From: Shewanella khirikhana
Lineage (GTDB): Bacteria > Pseudomonadota > Gammaproteobacteria > Enterobacterales > Shewanellaceae
Reading direction: 5' to 3'
Length of the DNA: 64,000 bases
Assembly (NCBI RefSeq): GCF_003957745.1
Contig: NZ_CP020373.1
Location: forward strand, 3,395,501-3,459,500
Shown: positions 33,529-41,691 of the stretch, piece after piece
Numbering within the stretch: position 1 is the stretch's first letter
How the letters are laid out: each line of letters begins with the position of its first letter
Notes under the pieces: model-generated
The model's input: the letters and a program-made list of their open reading frames with translations, nothing else
What the model was told of the DNA's origin: nothing
Database searches by the model: none
Position numbers and translations under genes: made by a program

Positions 33529-34023
33529 TCAGCGAAGGTTGGAGGACAGCTCCTCAAATTTCACCCCGTCAGCACCGGTTTGCAGGTGGTAGAGGGCATC
33601 AAACTTGTCTTCCGAAATCTGCCGCTCAATGCCGCTTAACAGTTTCAGCAGCGCAGGGGTGGTATTGCTGTGTCCGGCCACCACCACAGTGCCCTGCAAT
33701 TGCCCGATTTCATTGGCAAACTGTGCCAATTGCCGCGGGTTGTACAGCTTCACCTCCATGCCGCTCGCTTCAGCCAAGGGCGCAATGGTTTGCCTGGTGC
33801 GCTTAAAATCTGTGGAATACAGCCAAAGCGGAGCATCTGCAGCGCTGGCGGCCTGTATGATTGCCGCGATTCGCTGCGCCCTCTCATGCCCCGCCTGGGT
33901 CAGCTCAGGATCGCTGCCCTGTGTCTTCTCTCCATGGCGAAACAACCAGATATCGGCCGCAAACACCACTGAAGGTAATAAGCAGAGCAACAAGATGAGC
34001 GACTTAACGACAGCGTGATTCAT
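33529..34023 (-). CDS. Secreted histidine-phosphatase-superfamily protein
   Basis: 164 residues. Signal peptide SLILLLCLLPSVVFA, then the phosphoglycerate-mutase-like active site LFRHGEK (RHG), the second arginine in STDFKRTRQTI, and the second histidine in VVVAGHSNTTPALLKLL. A short periplasmic phosphatase of the SixA/phytase-related branch; substrate unknown. Confidence 0.88.
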   Translation of the reverse strand: MNHAVVKSLILLLCLLPSVVFAADIWLFRHGEKTQGSDPELTQAGHERAQRIAAIIQAASAADAPLWLYSTDFKRTRQTIAPLAEASGMEVKLYNPRQLAQFANEIGQLQGTVVVAGHSNTTPALLKLLSGIERQISEDKFDALYHLQTGADGVKFEELSSNLR

Positions 34024-34822
34024 AGCAGGAAACTCTTTGGTAGGTTTTACAGCGAGATTACTTCAAAGTGGCGCGATATAGCAAAACTGGCGATAACAAT
34101 TTCCGCTACCACTAATTGCGCAAGACATCCCTTTAAAAGGACCAGCCAGTTATTTCCTTCACGCTTTACATTCCTTGGAGCTATATTTGTGGCAACACTG
34201 CGTTATGACCTCAATGCCAAATCAGTGTAAGACAGTTAAAATCGCCGCCATCTTAGCCAAAAACCAACGAGCAGTCACCACAGAAAAAATACCCTGGCAT
34301 AGATAACCCATGCCAACCACAGGCATGGATAAGCGAATACAATTTAAGGCGAGAAACACAGTCTTAAATAATTAAAAATCAATGAAATACAATAGGTTTG
34401 GTTAACCACACTCAACCAAATAATACATAATGACGTTCTGTTTATTGTCTTCAAGTATCATTTAGCAAACCCTGACCTTGCTCGTAAAAACCTTACCCAT
34501 ACTCGCAGAAGCAAATACTGGCGGTTAGTTTACCGGAATCGATAGCGCAGCCTGCTATCAACCCTCACTACGCCCGCAATGACTATTTATTGATAAACAA
34601 GACACTGCCCATATGCGGCTATATCGGGTTATTAAACGGTATTACAGGCCATCTGGCCTCGAAATATAACTTTGACCCAAGACACATTATTTTATTGAGT
34701 GGCACCCTAAACTGGACAAATCCTCAAATGAGGGCAAATATATTGGCTGAGCTAAAAATTGTTTGTATTACTGGCTCAGAAGTAAACATGGATATGTGTG
34801 ATTAATTCAATAAGGATATGAC
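34024..34822. other. AT-rich intergenic stretch without a firmly supported gene
   Basis: About 800 bp that is clearly more AT-rich than the surroundings. One weak frame (34590-34805, 71 residues, TTG start, no ribosome site) ends shortly before the next gene; it contains YNFDPRHIILLSGTLNWTNP and has no family I know. A GGTTTGGTTAACC-type partial palindrome lies near 34399. The base composition suggests acquired DNA or a decayed gene. Confidence 0.4.
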
Positions 34823-35452
34823 ATGCTGATAATCGATAATCGTGAATCCGTATTCGATACGCTGATTGTTCTCACCGACAATTACTTATTTGTTGGCACT
34901 AAAACCGATGAAAAGCTTGATAAGGCGCTCGAAGGTTTACAATCAGCCAGCAGCGATAACGATATTGAGGCTCTGGTTGATGGCAAAGCCATCGCTCTGG
35001 AGGACATTAAAAAGGTCTCCTGCAATATTCACTCAGAGCTGGTGTATGTAAAACATAAAACCCCCAAAGAAACCCGCGAGCAGTCAATCAGCTGTCAGGA
35101 TCAAAAAACCACAGAGCAGTTACTGTCGGCACTGAAAGAAAAACTCAGCTTCAATGAGAAAAGGGTGCAATATGGCCCCACCCGCGCCGCAATCAAGCCT
35201 TCGATTTTCGTGGCCATCAGCGCTTTTATCACCTACATACTGTTTGGCGCCGCCCAGGCGGTTGCTGCCAATCCCGATGTTGAGCTCAGCGGCCGCCGCC
35301 AGGGCCTCAAGGCCGCCTTTGTGTGGGTAATGGAGTTTTTGGGCCCTACCGGTGTAGTGATTTTGGGTGGCCTTATCACCCTGCTTTGCGCCTATTGGCT
35401 GGTGAAACGGGTAAAAACGCCACCGCTGATGTGCACACTGCAACCTGCCTAA
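34823..35452 (+). CDS. Unknown membrane protein with soluble N-domain and two C-terminal helices
   Basis: 209 residues; ATG 34823 follows AAGGATATGAC. The N-terminal 115 residues alternate beta strands (FDTLIVLTDNYLFVGTKTDEKL, VDGKAIALEDIKKVSCNIHSELVYVKHKTPKETREQSI) followed by a helix (TEQLLSALKEKL), a pattern like a PH-type domain. Two membrane helices follow at about 128-152 and 170-196. The N-domain would be cytoplasmic. No family is recognised; the PH comparison is by pattern only. Confidence 0.75.
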   Translation: MLIIDNRESVFDTLIVLTDNYLFVGTKTDEKLDKALEGLQSASSDNDIEALVDGKAIALEDIKKVSCNIHSELVYVKHKTPKETREQSISCQDQKTTEQLLSALKEKLSFNEKRVQYGPTRAAIKPSIFVAISAFITYILFGAAQAVAANPDVELSGRRQGLKAAFVWVMEFLGPTGVVILGGLITLLCAYWLVKRVKTPPLMCTLQPA

Positions 35453-35460
35453 CAGCAACA

Positions 35461-35486
35461 AGAGCTCCCGGCGAGCTCTTTTTTTT
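35461..35486 (+). terminator. Rho-independent terminator after the unknown membrane protein
   Basis: Stem AGAGCTC/GAGCTCT with loop CCGGC and eight T. It lies 8 bp after the stop codon. Confidence 0.93.
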
Positions 35487-35574
35487 GCCCTTTACGCCAC
35501 AACCCCGGCCAGTGCGGCAGTCAATCCTGTAGATGACAGGTCACGGCAGTTATCGTAAGGTAACGGCGCTTTCT

Positions 35575-35687
35575 TTGCCGAAGCGAAAATTCGGCAAGGT
35601 CAGGGCGCGGACGGCGACGGGGGAAGTCGACCATGCCAAAGCAGATTTTCCCGGCTGCCGGATGGCCTGCGTTTTGATTGGCCATCC
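35575..35687 (+). promoter_or_regulatory. Structured leader upstream of the S9 peptidase gene
   Basis: Two perfect hairpins: TTGCCGAA/TTCGGCAA around a GCGAAAA loop (35575-35597), and GGATGGCC/GGCCATCC with a 12-base loop (35660-35687). Between them is a GC-rich stretch with GGGGGAAGTCGACC. The second arm ends 55 bp before the start codon. I compared it mentally with cobalamin, SAH, c-di-GMP and TPP riboswitch cores and found no convincing match. It may be an uncharacterised RNA element. Confidence 0.4.
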
Positions 35688-35742
35688 CGTTTGCCCGTGG
35701 GACTTTTGTTTCCTTTGGACACCGCATTCCGGAGCCTATTGC

Positions 35743-37767
35743 ATGAAAAAATTCACTTTATTGGTGGCACTCTGTCTGCTGCCTTTGTTTGCCATGGCAA
35801 GCGAAGACAACAGCCTCAGTGTCGAACGTCTGTGGCAAATGGAGCGAATCGGTTCGCCCGTGGTCTCGCCCGACGGCAAACTGATTGTTGCCCCTGTTAC
35901 CCGCTTTGATGTTAAAGAAGACAAGGGTTACACCCGCCTGTGGCTATTCGACGCAAGCGGCGAGCGTCAAACCCCTATTACCGCCGAAGGCCTGGGCGCC
36001 AGCGAGCCGGTATTCTCCCCGGACAGCAAGCAACTGGCCTTTGTCAGCAAGCGCGACAAAGACGATGCCGGTCAAATCTACCTGCTGCCAATGACAGGCC
36101 CGGGTGAGGCCAGCCGCCTGACCAAGGTACCCACCGGTGTGTATGGCATCAAGTGGCATGGCGAGCACCTGTATTTTATCAGCCGTGTGTGGCCGCAAAA
36201 GAACTGGGAAGAAATGGCCGCCCAACTTAAGGCCGATAAAGACAAGAAGCTGTCAGCCCGTCAGTGGAACGCCCTGCCCTATTCACAGTTCGATCACTGG
36301 ATTGAAGAACACCGTCAGGCCCATGTGTTTCGTATTCCCGCCAAGGGCGGCGAGATTGAGGCCATCACCCAGCCACTGGGCCGCGAGCTGCCTCGCTCCA
36401 GCCAAAGCGCATCCAGCTACGATATCGACTCTAAGGGTCAATACATCGCTTTCAATTCAAACGGTTGGGATAATCAGGTCGACCCCAAAATCGATATCTT
36501 TCTTGGCCGCATCGGTGGTAACAACGCCGATAACCTGACCCCGGACAATAACGCACCGGACAGCAGCCCAAGCTTCAGCCCCGATGGTAAATCCCTGGCG
36601 TTCAGCCGCCAGAAAATAGCCGGTTTTTATGCCGACACCGCCCGGCTGATGGTCTATGACCTTGGCAGTAAACGCACCCGCGATCTGACCGGCAACTGGG
36701 ATCGCTCTATCAACAGCTTTGTATGGGCTGCCGATGGCAAGGGCTTTTATGCCAGCGTGGATGATGCCGCAACCCGCCGCATCTACCATATCGACGCCAA
36801 AAGCGGTAAGCACAGGGCCATCACCAAGGCCACCAGCTTCGGCAAGCCCGCCTTGGCCGGTAAGCACACCCTGATAGCCGGTAACGACAGCTTTATGTTC
36901 CCAACCCGTCTGGTTGCCATCGACACCAAGAGTGGCGATACCACCCGTCTGGACAGTTTTAACGACCAGCTGCTGGCGAGTACCGATCTGGGCAGCTACG
37001 AGTCAGTAACCTACAAGGGCGCCGACGGCAACGACATCCAGATGTGGGTGCACTACCCAGCCGGATTCGACAAGAGCAAGAAGTACCCACTGTTCCTGCT
37101 TATCCATGGCGGCCCCCACAATGCCATTGGCGATTCTTTCAGCTTCCGCTGGAACGCCCAGACCTTCGCCTCCTGGGGCTATGTCACCGCCTGGCCGAAC
37201 TTCCACGGATCCAGCGGTTTTGGTCAGGACTTTGCCGATGCCATCAACCCCGATTGGCGCACCAAGCCACTGGCCGATATTCAGGCAGCAACCAGGTACT
37301 TTGAGTCGCAGCCCTGGATTGACACCGAGCGCATGGTGGCCGGTGGCGCCAGTTACGGCGGCTACCTGACCTCAGTGCTGCTGGGCACTGAGCACCCGTT
37401 CAAGGCGCTGCTGATCCATGCTGCCGTGTACAACATGTACTCGCAAATGTCGGCCGACTTTGCCGTGCATGGCACCCGTTTTGGCGGCTACTGGGATAAC
37501 CCCGAGATCTACAAGAGCATCTCGCCCCATTACCACGCCGACAAGTTCAACACTCCGACCCTGGTGATCCACGGTCAGCTGGACTACCGGGTACCCGTGG
37601 GCCAGGGCTTCGAGCTGTTCCGCACCCTGCAAACCCGTGGGGTGGAATCGCGGATGATTTACTTCCCCGACGAGAACCATTGGATCCTCAAACCCAACAA
37701 TTCCATCTATTGGTATAACCAGGTTAAGGATTGGATGACCCGCTTCGCCGAGCCGGGCGCCCGCTAA
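35743..37767 (+). CDS. Secreted S9-family prolyl-oligopeptidase-like peptidase
   Basis: 674 residues from ATG 35743 (GGAG eight bases upstream); the frame is open 70 codons earlier but without a ribosome site or signal peptide. Signal peptide KKFTLLVALCLLPLFAMA. A WD40-like/TolB-type propeller (about 30-410; PVVSPDGKLIVAPVT, PVFSPDSKQLAF, PSFSPDGKSLAF) precedes an alpha/beta-hydrolase domain (about 420-670). The triad is Ser537 in GGASYGGY, Asp614 in GQLDYRVP and His646 in DENHW. The oxyanion region is LIHGGPH. Acylaminoacyl- or dipeptidyl-peptidase type. Confidence 0.93.
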   Translation: MKKFTLLVALCLLPLFAMASEDNSLSVERLWQMERIGSPVVSPDGKLIVAPVTRFDVKEDKGYTRLWLFDASGERQTPITAEGLGASEPVFSPDSKQLAFVSKRDKDDAGQIYLLPMTGPGEASRLTKVPTGVYGIKWHGEHLYFISRVWPQKNWEEMAAQLKADKDKKLSARQWNALPYSQFDHWIEEHRQAHVFRIPAKGGEIEAITQPLGRELPRSSQSASSYDIDSKGQYIAFNSNGWDNQVDPKIDIFLGRIGGNNADNLTPDNNAPDSSPSFSPDGKSLAFSRQKIAGFYADTARLMVYDLGSKRTRDLTGNWDRSINSFVWAADGKGFYASVDDAATRRIYHIDAKSGKHRAITKATSFGKPALAGKHTLIAGNDSFMFPTRLVAIDTKSGDTTRLDSFNDQLLASTDLGSYESVTYKGADGNDIQMWVHYPAGFDKSKKYPLFLLIHGGPHNAIGDSFSFRWNAQTFASWGYVTAWPNFHGSSGFGQDFADAINPDWRTKPLADIQAATRYFESQPWIDTERMVAGGASYGGYLTSVLLGTEHPFKALLIHAAVYNMYSQMSADFAVHGTRFGGYWDNPEIYKSISPHYHADKFNTPTLVIHGQLDYRVPVGQGFELFRTLQTRGVESRMIYFPDENHWILKPNNSIYWYNQVKDWMTRFAEPGAR

Positions 37768-37773
37768 CCATCA

Positions 37774-37803
37774 ACTGCCCCGCTTGCGGGGCAGTTTTTT
37801 ATT
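37774..37803 (+). terminator. Terminator of the S9 peptidase gene
   Basis: Stem ACTGCCCCG/CGGGGCAGT with loop CTTG, then TTTTTTATT. It begins 6 bp after the stop. Confidence 0.94.
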
Positions 37804-37947
37804 GCAGGCCGCCATACGTTCGCCCCAGCGATATCAATGTTCTAGCTACCTTGTACGACCAGCAAGATTGCAGGTTGGCTCGGACGGCGTATCTCTATAA
37901 ACTCCGTGACCAACATCACACGACTGCCAACCACAGGAATTTACGCC

Positions 37948-39633
37948 GTGCCGATTTTCAATGCCTTTGACTCCAAGTCCCGAGCCAACGACGTGATGGG
38001 TGGTGTAACCGCTGCAATTGTGTCTCTGCCACTGGCGCTGGCCTTCGGCGTAGCCTCAGGCGCCGGCGCCCAGGCGGGCATCTACGGCGCCCTGTTGGTC
38101 GGCCTGTTTGCTGCCATCTTTGGTGGCACCCGCACCCTGATTTCCGAACCCACAGGCCCCATGACTGTGGTGATGACCGCCGTTATTGCCAGTTTCACCG
38201 CCGCGCACCCGGACAAAGGCCTCGCCATGGCCTTCACCGTAGTGATGATTGCCGGCTTGATGCAGATTTTGCTGGGGGCACTTAAGTTTGGCCGCTACAT
38301 CACCCTGATGCCCTACAGCGTCATTTCCGGCTTTATGTCGGGCATTGGTGTACTGCTGATTATTCTGCAACTGCCTAATCTGGTAGGTGTTTCCGGTATT
38401 ACTGGCGGCGCCGTGGGGGTAATTGAATCCCTGCCCGAAATCAGCGCCAACATAAAATGGCCCGAGCTGACTCTGGCCCTCAGCGCGCTGGCATTGATGC
38501 ACTTTGTGCCCAAGTTGCTGCCCATGCGCCTGCCGCCACAACTGCTGGCACTGGTGTTCTGTACTTTGGCCTCGGTACTGTTTTTCGATATCGATGCTAT
38601 CCGCCGCATCGGCGAACTCAGCATTGGCCTGCCATCGCTGGTCATGCCAACCTTCACCTACGGCGAGCTGACTCACATGCTGATCAGCGGCGTGATGCTG
38701 GGGGCTCTGGGCTGTATCGATTCGCTTATCACCGCGGTGATCACCGACCGCCTGACCCGTGAAGAGCACGACTCAGACAAGGAACTCATAGGTCAGGGTA
38801 TTGGCAATATCGCCTCGGGCCTTTGCGGCGGCCTGCCGGGCGCAGGCTCCACCATGGGCACAGTGGTGAATATCCAGTCAGGCGCCACCAGCGCGCTCTC
38901 GGGCGTGGTGCGGGTGCTCGCCCTCTTGGTTGCCTTCTTTGCCGCCGCCGACATCGTTGAATACATCCCCATGGCGGTGCTGGCTGCAATTGCCTTTAAG
39001 GTGGGGTTGAACATTCTTGACTGGGCGTTCGTAAAACGTGCCCACCAGTTGTCGCGCTCTGCCGCCTTCACCATGTACACAGTGCTGGTGCTGACAGTAT
39101 TTGTGGATCTGATTGTGGCCGTGGGCGTGGGTATGTTTATCGCCAACCTTATCACCATCGACCGCCTGTCCAGGCTGCAAGAGCACAATATCAACGCCAT
39201 CAACGACTCAGGTGATGCCTCCGATATGCGCCCCAATGAAAAGCGCCTACTGGACGCCATCAACGAGAAGTCCAACACCCTGCTGCTGAGCCTCAGTGGC
39301 CCGATGATTTTCGGGGTTGCCAAAACACTGCAGCGGGAATCCATTGCAGTGAAAAATGCCGATACTCTGGTGCTGGATCTGTGCCGGGTGCCCTTTATGG
39401 ACTCCACCACCGGCCTCGCCATCGAAAACGTGTTGCTGGATGCCAAAGACTGCGGCTGTAACGTCTATCTGGTGGTGCCGCAACGATACAAGTGGGAAGC
39501 CAACTTCGTTGAGCGCCACAGCGACCTGCCCACCTTCCACAGCCGGGTAGATGCCCTCTCAAGCCTGGCCGGTTCGCTGGGAATTGAAGCCGACGCCCCG
39601 CCAGCCAAAACCGACAAAGCCGCCACGGCTTAA
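37948..39633 (+). CDS. SulP family anion transporter with STAS domain
   Basis: 561 residues from GTG 37948, chosen because AGGAA lies 8 bp upstream; an in-frame GTG at 37906 has no ribosome site. About 11-12 membrane helices with SulP signatures: PLALAFGVASGAGAQAGIYGAL, SEPTGPMTVVMTAV, GQGIGNIASGLCGGLPGAGSTMGTVVNI. The C-terminal STAS domain spans about 440-530 (LDLCRVPFMDSTTGLAIENVL). The family carries sulfate, bicarbonate or dicarboxylates. BicA-like bicarbonate or sulfate uptake are both possible; no cys or carbonic-anhydrase gene is adjacent. Confidence 0.92.
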   Translation: MPIFNAFDSKSRANDVMGGVTAAIVSLPLALAFGVASGAGAQAGIYGALLVGLFAAIFGGTRTLISEPTGPMTVVMTAVIASFTAAHPDKGLAMAFTVVMIAGLMQILLGALKFGRYITLMPYSVISGFMSGIGVLLIILQLPNLVGVSGITGGAVGVIESLPEISANIKWPELTLALSALALMHFVPKLLPMRLPPQLLALVFCTLASVLFFDIDAIRRIGELSIGLPSLVMPTFTYGELTHMLISGVMLGALGCIDSLITAVITDRLTREEHDSDKELIGQGIGNIASGLCGGLPGAGSTMGTVVNIQSGATSALSGVVRVLALLVAFFAAADIVEYIPMAVLAAIAFKVGLNILDWAFVKRAHQLSRSAAFTMYTVLVLTVFVDLIVAVGVGMFIANLITIDRLSRLQEHNINAINDSGDASDMRPNEKRLLDAINEKSNTLLLSLSGPMIFGVAKTLQRESIAVKNADTLVLDLCRVPFMDSTTGLAIENVLLDAKDCGCNVYLVVPQRYKWEANFVERHSDLPTFHSRVDALSSLAGSLGIEADAPPAKTDKAATA

Positions 39634-39638
39634 TTAAG

Positions 39639-39693
39639 CAGGCACACAACCAACAAACCCCGCCAAGTGCGGGGTTTGTTGGTTGTGTGCCTG
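39639..39693. terminator. Exceptionally long perfect hairpin, bidirectional terminator
   Basis: Arms 39639-39663 and 39669-39693 are perfectly complementary over 25 bp with a five-base loop CAAGT. The core is AAACCCCGC/GCGGGGTTT. It sits 5 bp after the SulP stop and 32 bp from the stop of the convergent lipoprotein gene, so it can end both transcripts. There is no long terminal T-run outside the stem. Confidence 0.85.
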
Positions 39694-39724
39694 AATTTGT
39701 CATCCAGTTTGGAAGTGAAAAAAC

Positions 39725-39985
39725 TCACTGGCCTTCTGAAGGCCTCTGCCTTTTCTTTTCACTGTGTTCGAGTGTAAGGGCAGCATCATCGCAGTATTTT
39801 GAATTATCCTGCTTTTGTCGATGGCTTACCGAAGCAGAGTAATACCTCTCTTGGCACCAATTGTAACTTTGCCCCCCCGTTAATGATGCCGTTTCATCAA
39901 CGCGGTTAATCGTAGTTGAAGTTGCGCAGCCTGTAACCAAGAACACAAGCATACCGATACCAACAATCACCATAAACGATTTCAT
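39725..39985 (-). CDS. Small lipoprotein of unknown function
   Basis: 86 residues. The signal VIVGIGMLVFLVTGC has a lipobox VTGC (Cys20). The mature part (ATSTTINRVDETASLTGGQSYNWCQERYYSASVSHRQ) has two more cysteines and a polar, charged tail. No family recognised. The codon usage and AT content are closer to the AT-rich DNA that follows than to the core genes. Confidence 0.72.
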   Translation of the reverse strand: MKSFMVIVGIGMLVFLVTGCATSTTINRVDETASLTGGQSYNWCQERYYSASVSHRQKQDNSKYCDDAALTLEHSEKKRQRPSEGQ

Positions 39986-40732
39986 ACAATATCCTTATTG
40001 TTTAATAATCTACACATAACGCCAGAATAGTGACAACAGAACGTAGGCTCTCTGCTCCCTTTCACATCATGTGCCTCCGTCATTTACAAATTAGCATAAT
40101 GCTCAGGATTTATCGTACAAATTTCAATCAAAACCTAAAGTGCGTACTGAAAGTGCATTTCTGGTCAACTAAGCCCCAACACGATAAGCTCTGTAGTCCG
40201 CCATTCTGATTTGGATAACTTTTGAGCTGCATCTAAATAATCAACATGTACGCGACAAATGGAAATACGAAGGAAACTCTCGCCTCCATAAGCAAACGCA
40301 AGCGGCTTTGTGTTTTGGTTCATTGATTTGTTGAGTTTGAATTTATGCAGCTTGGCAAATCCTACAGTTTTCCAGTAGGGGATGCTGACTCACGTAATCC
40401 ACAACCTTCGATTTCATCAGCTCAAACGACAAACCGCCATAAAATACCATCACTTATTGATCGCTGGACGTGTGGCATTCTCGTTGGCCATGTTCCACCC
40501 AAAAGCGCTTCAATATAGGCCTGACAACATTGATGTCGTTTTATTTGTATTCCGAATCGGGAAGGCTGGCCTTTCGAGATGAATAGCTATTAAGTCGTGC
40601 AGAGCAAGCTCGGGGCTTATTTGCTGCCTCCCAACCACAGGGCGCCGTCCATCCACAGCGCATTCGCAAAATCTGCCAGTTAATAAGGGCTTTGCCCCCG
40701 GTTGCGAGCTTTCAGTGAAATCAGGCCTCGGC
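39986..40732. other. Gene-poor AT-rich region with short minus-strand frames
   Basis: About 750 bp. On the minus strand a 52-codon frame (about 40324 down to 40166) reads MNQNTKPLAFAYGGESFLRIS and ends LIVLGLS; upstream of it a 36-codon frame reads MVFYGGLSFELMKSKVVDYVS. Neither has a clear ribosome site. They look protein-like and may be small genes or debris of a decayed gene. Nothing else supported. Confidence 0.35.
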
Positions 40733-41689
40733 TCAGGACGTCCTGATAAAGTGGGCAATTCTTTGATAAGTGCTTAAACACTCTTCGGCCACCAGGTCGT
40801 GAAGCAGCATATAGGCGTGGATCATGTCCTCCAGCCCGTGATGCTCTACCTTTACCCCCACCCGCTGTAACGCCTCGGCATAGGCCCGACCTTCATCGCG
40901 AAGCGGATCGCAGCCGGCGGTAAAAATCAGCGTTTCCGGCAATCCAGCCTCAATACGACCGTGCAGTGGCGATGCCGCCCTCACCTTTTCAGCATCCAGG
41001 GCCGCATCCTGAAAGTATTGCTCGAAATACCACTTCACCCTTGGGGTTTCCAGCAAGAAACCCGCGCCGTTGCTCTCGTAAGAGGCGCTCGCCATGGTGT
41101 AATCCACGCTGGGATAAATCAGAATTTGCTTGCAAATATCCAGGCTCGGGTCAGCCAGACTGCGCTCACTCAAACTGGTGCAAATGGCGCCGCCGGCACT
41201 ATCGCCCATGATGCAGGGGCCGGTGATAAAAGCGACATCCTCCAGCACTTCGGCGTAGTGGCGCAGGGCATGCTCGCAATCCTCAAGACCCGCAGGATAA
41301 GGATGCTCAGGCGCCAAACGGTACTCCACGCTAATCACCACGCAGTGAGCTGTGCTCGCCAACTGGCGGCAGATGGGGTCATATAGCTCCACACTGCCGC
41401 ACATGTGGCCGCCACCATGGAAGTGCACCACCACAGGCAAGGCGCTTAATGGGTCGGGGCTGTAAACCCGGGCGGGAATGGCTCGGTCACCGAGATGCCA
41501 GGCTCTATCGGCGATGTAGCTCACCTCGGGTTTACAGGTCATGAAGGCGGCGAGCTTATTCAGATTTTCCCTCAGCAGCGCCGGTGTGAACTGAATGTTT
41601 TGCTCCCTCGCAAGGGCAATGTTTTGGTTGGCCTGGGCCAGAAACTCCGCCAGCTTTGCTGACGCCGAACCACGTGGAGAGTCTTGCAT
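40733..41689 (-). CDS. HSL-type alpha/beta-hydrolase (esterase)
   Basis: 318 residues. The oxyanion motif is HFHGGGHMCG (HGGG 91-94), the nucleophile is GDSAGGA (Ser164), the acid is in FTAGCDPLRDEG and the histidine is in MIHAYMLL. This is the hormone-sensitive-lipase family (group IV), which takes short acyl esters. The ATG lies 3 bp beyond the MFS gene's stop, with AAGGAATAAGC as ribosome site, so the two are co-transcribed. Cytoplasmic; substrate unknown. Confidence 0.92.
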   Translation of the reverse strand: MQDSPRGSASAKLAEFLAQANQNIALAREQNIQFTPALLRENLNKLAAFMTCKPEVSYIADRAWHLGDRAIPARVYSPDPLSALPVVVHFHGGGHMCGSVELYDPICRQLASTAHCVVISVEYRLAPEHPYPAGLEDCEHALRHYAEVLEDVAFITGPCIMGDSAGGAICTSLSERSLADPSLDICKQILIYPSVDYTMASASYESNGAGFLLETPRVKWYFEQYFQDAALDAEKVRAASPLHGRIEAGLPETLIFTAGCDPLRDEGRAYAEALQRVGVKVEHHGLEDMIHAYMLLHDLVAEECLSTYQRIAHFIRTS

Positions 41690-41691
41690 GC

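Noticed and set aside
34590..34805. 71-codon frame with TTG start
   Set aside because: No ribosome site and no recognised family; kept only as part of the AT-rich region note.
35533..35742. N-terminal extension of the S9 peptidase or a riboswitch of a known class
   Set aside because: The signal peptide and ribosome site fix the start at 35743. Comparison from memory with cobalamin, SAH, TPP and c-di-GMP-I cores gave only short partial resemblances.
39850..39880. Sigma-54 -24/-12 promoter (TTGGCACC...TTTGC)
   Set aside because: Spacing between the GG and GC elements is too long for a functional site, and it lies inside the lipoprotein gene.
40510..40758. 82-codon minus-strand frame overlapping the esterase end
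   Set aside because: Proline/arginine-rich, no ribosome site; overlaps the 3' end of a well-supported gene.
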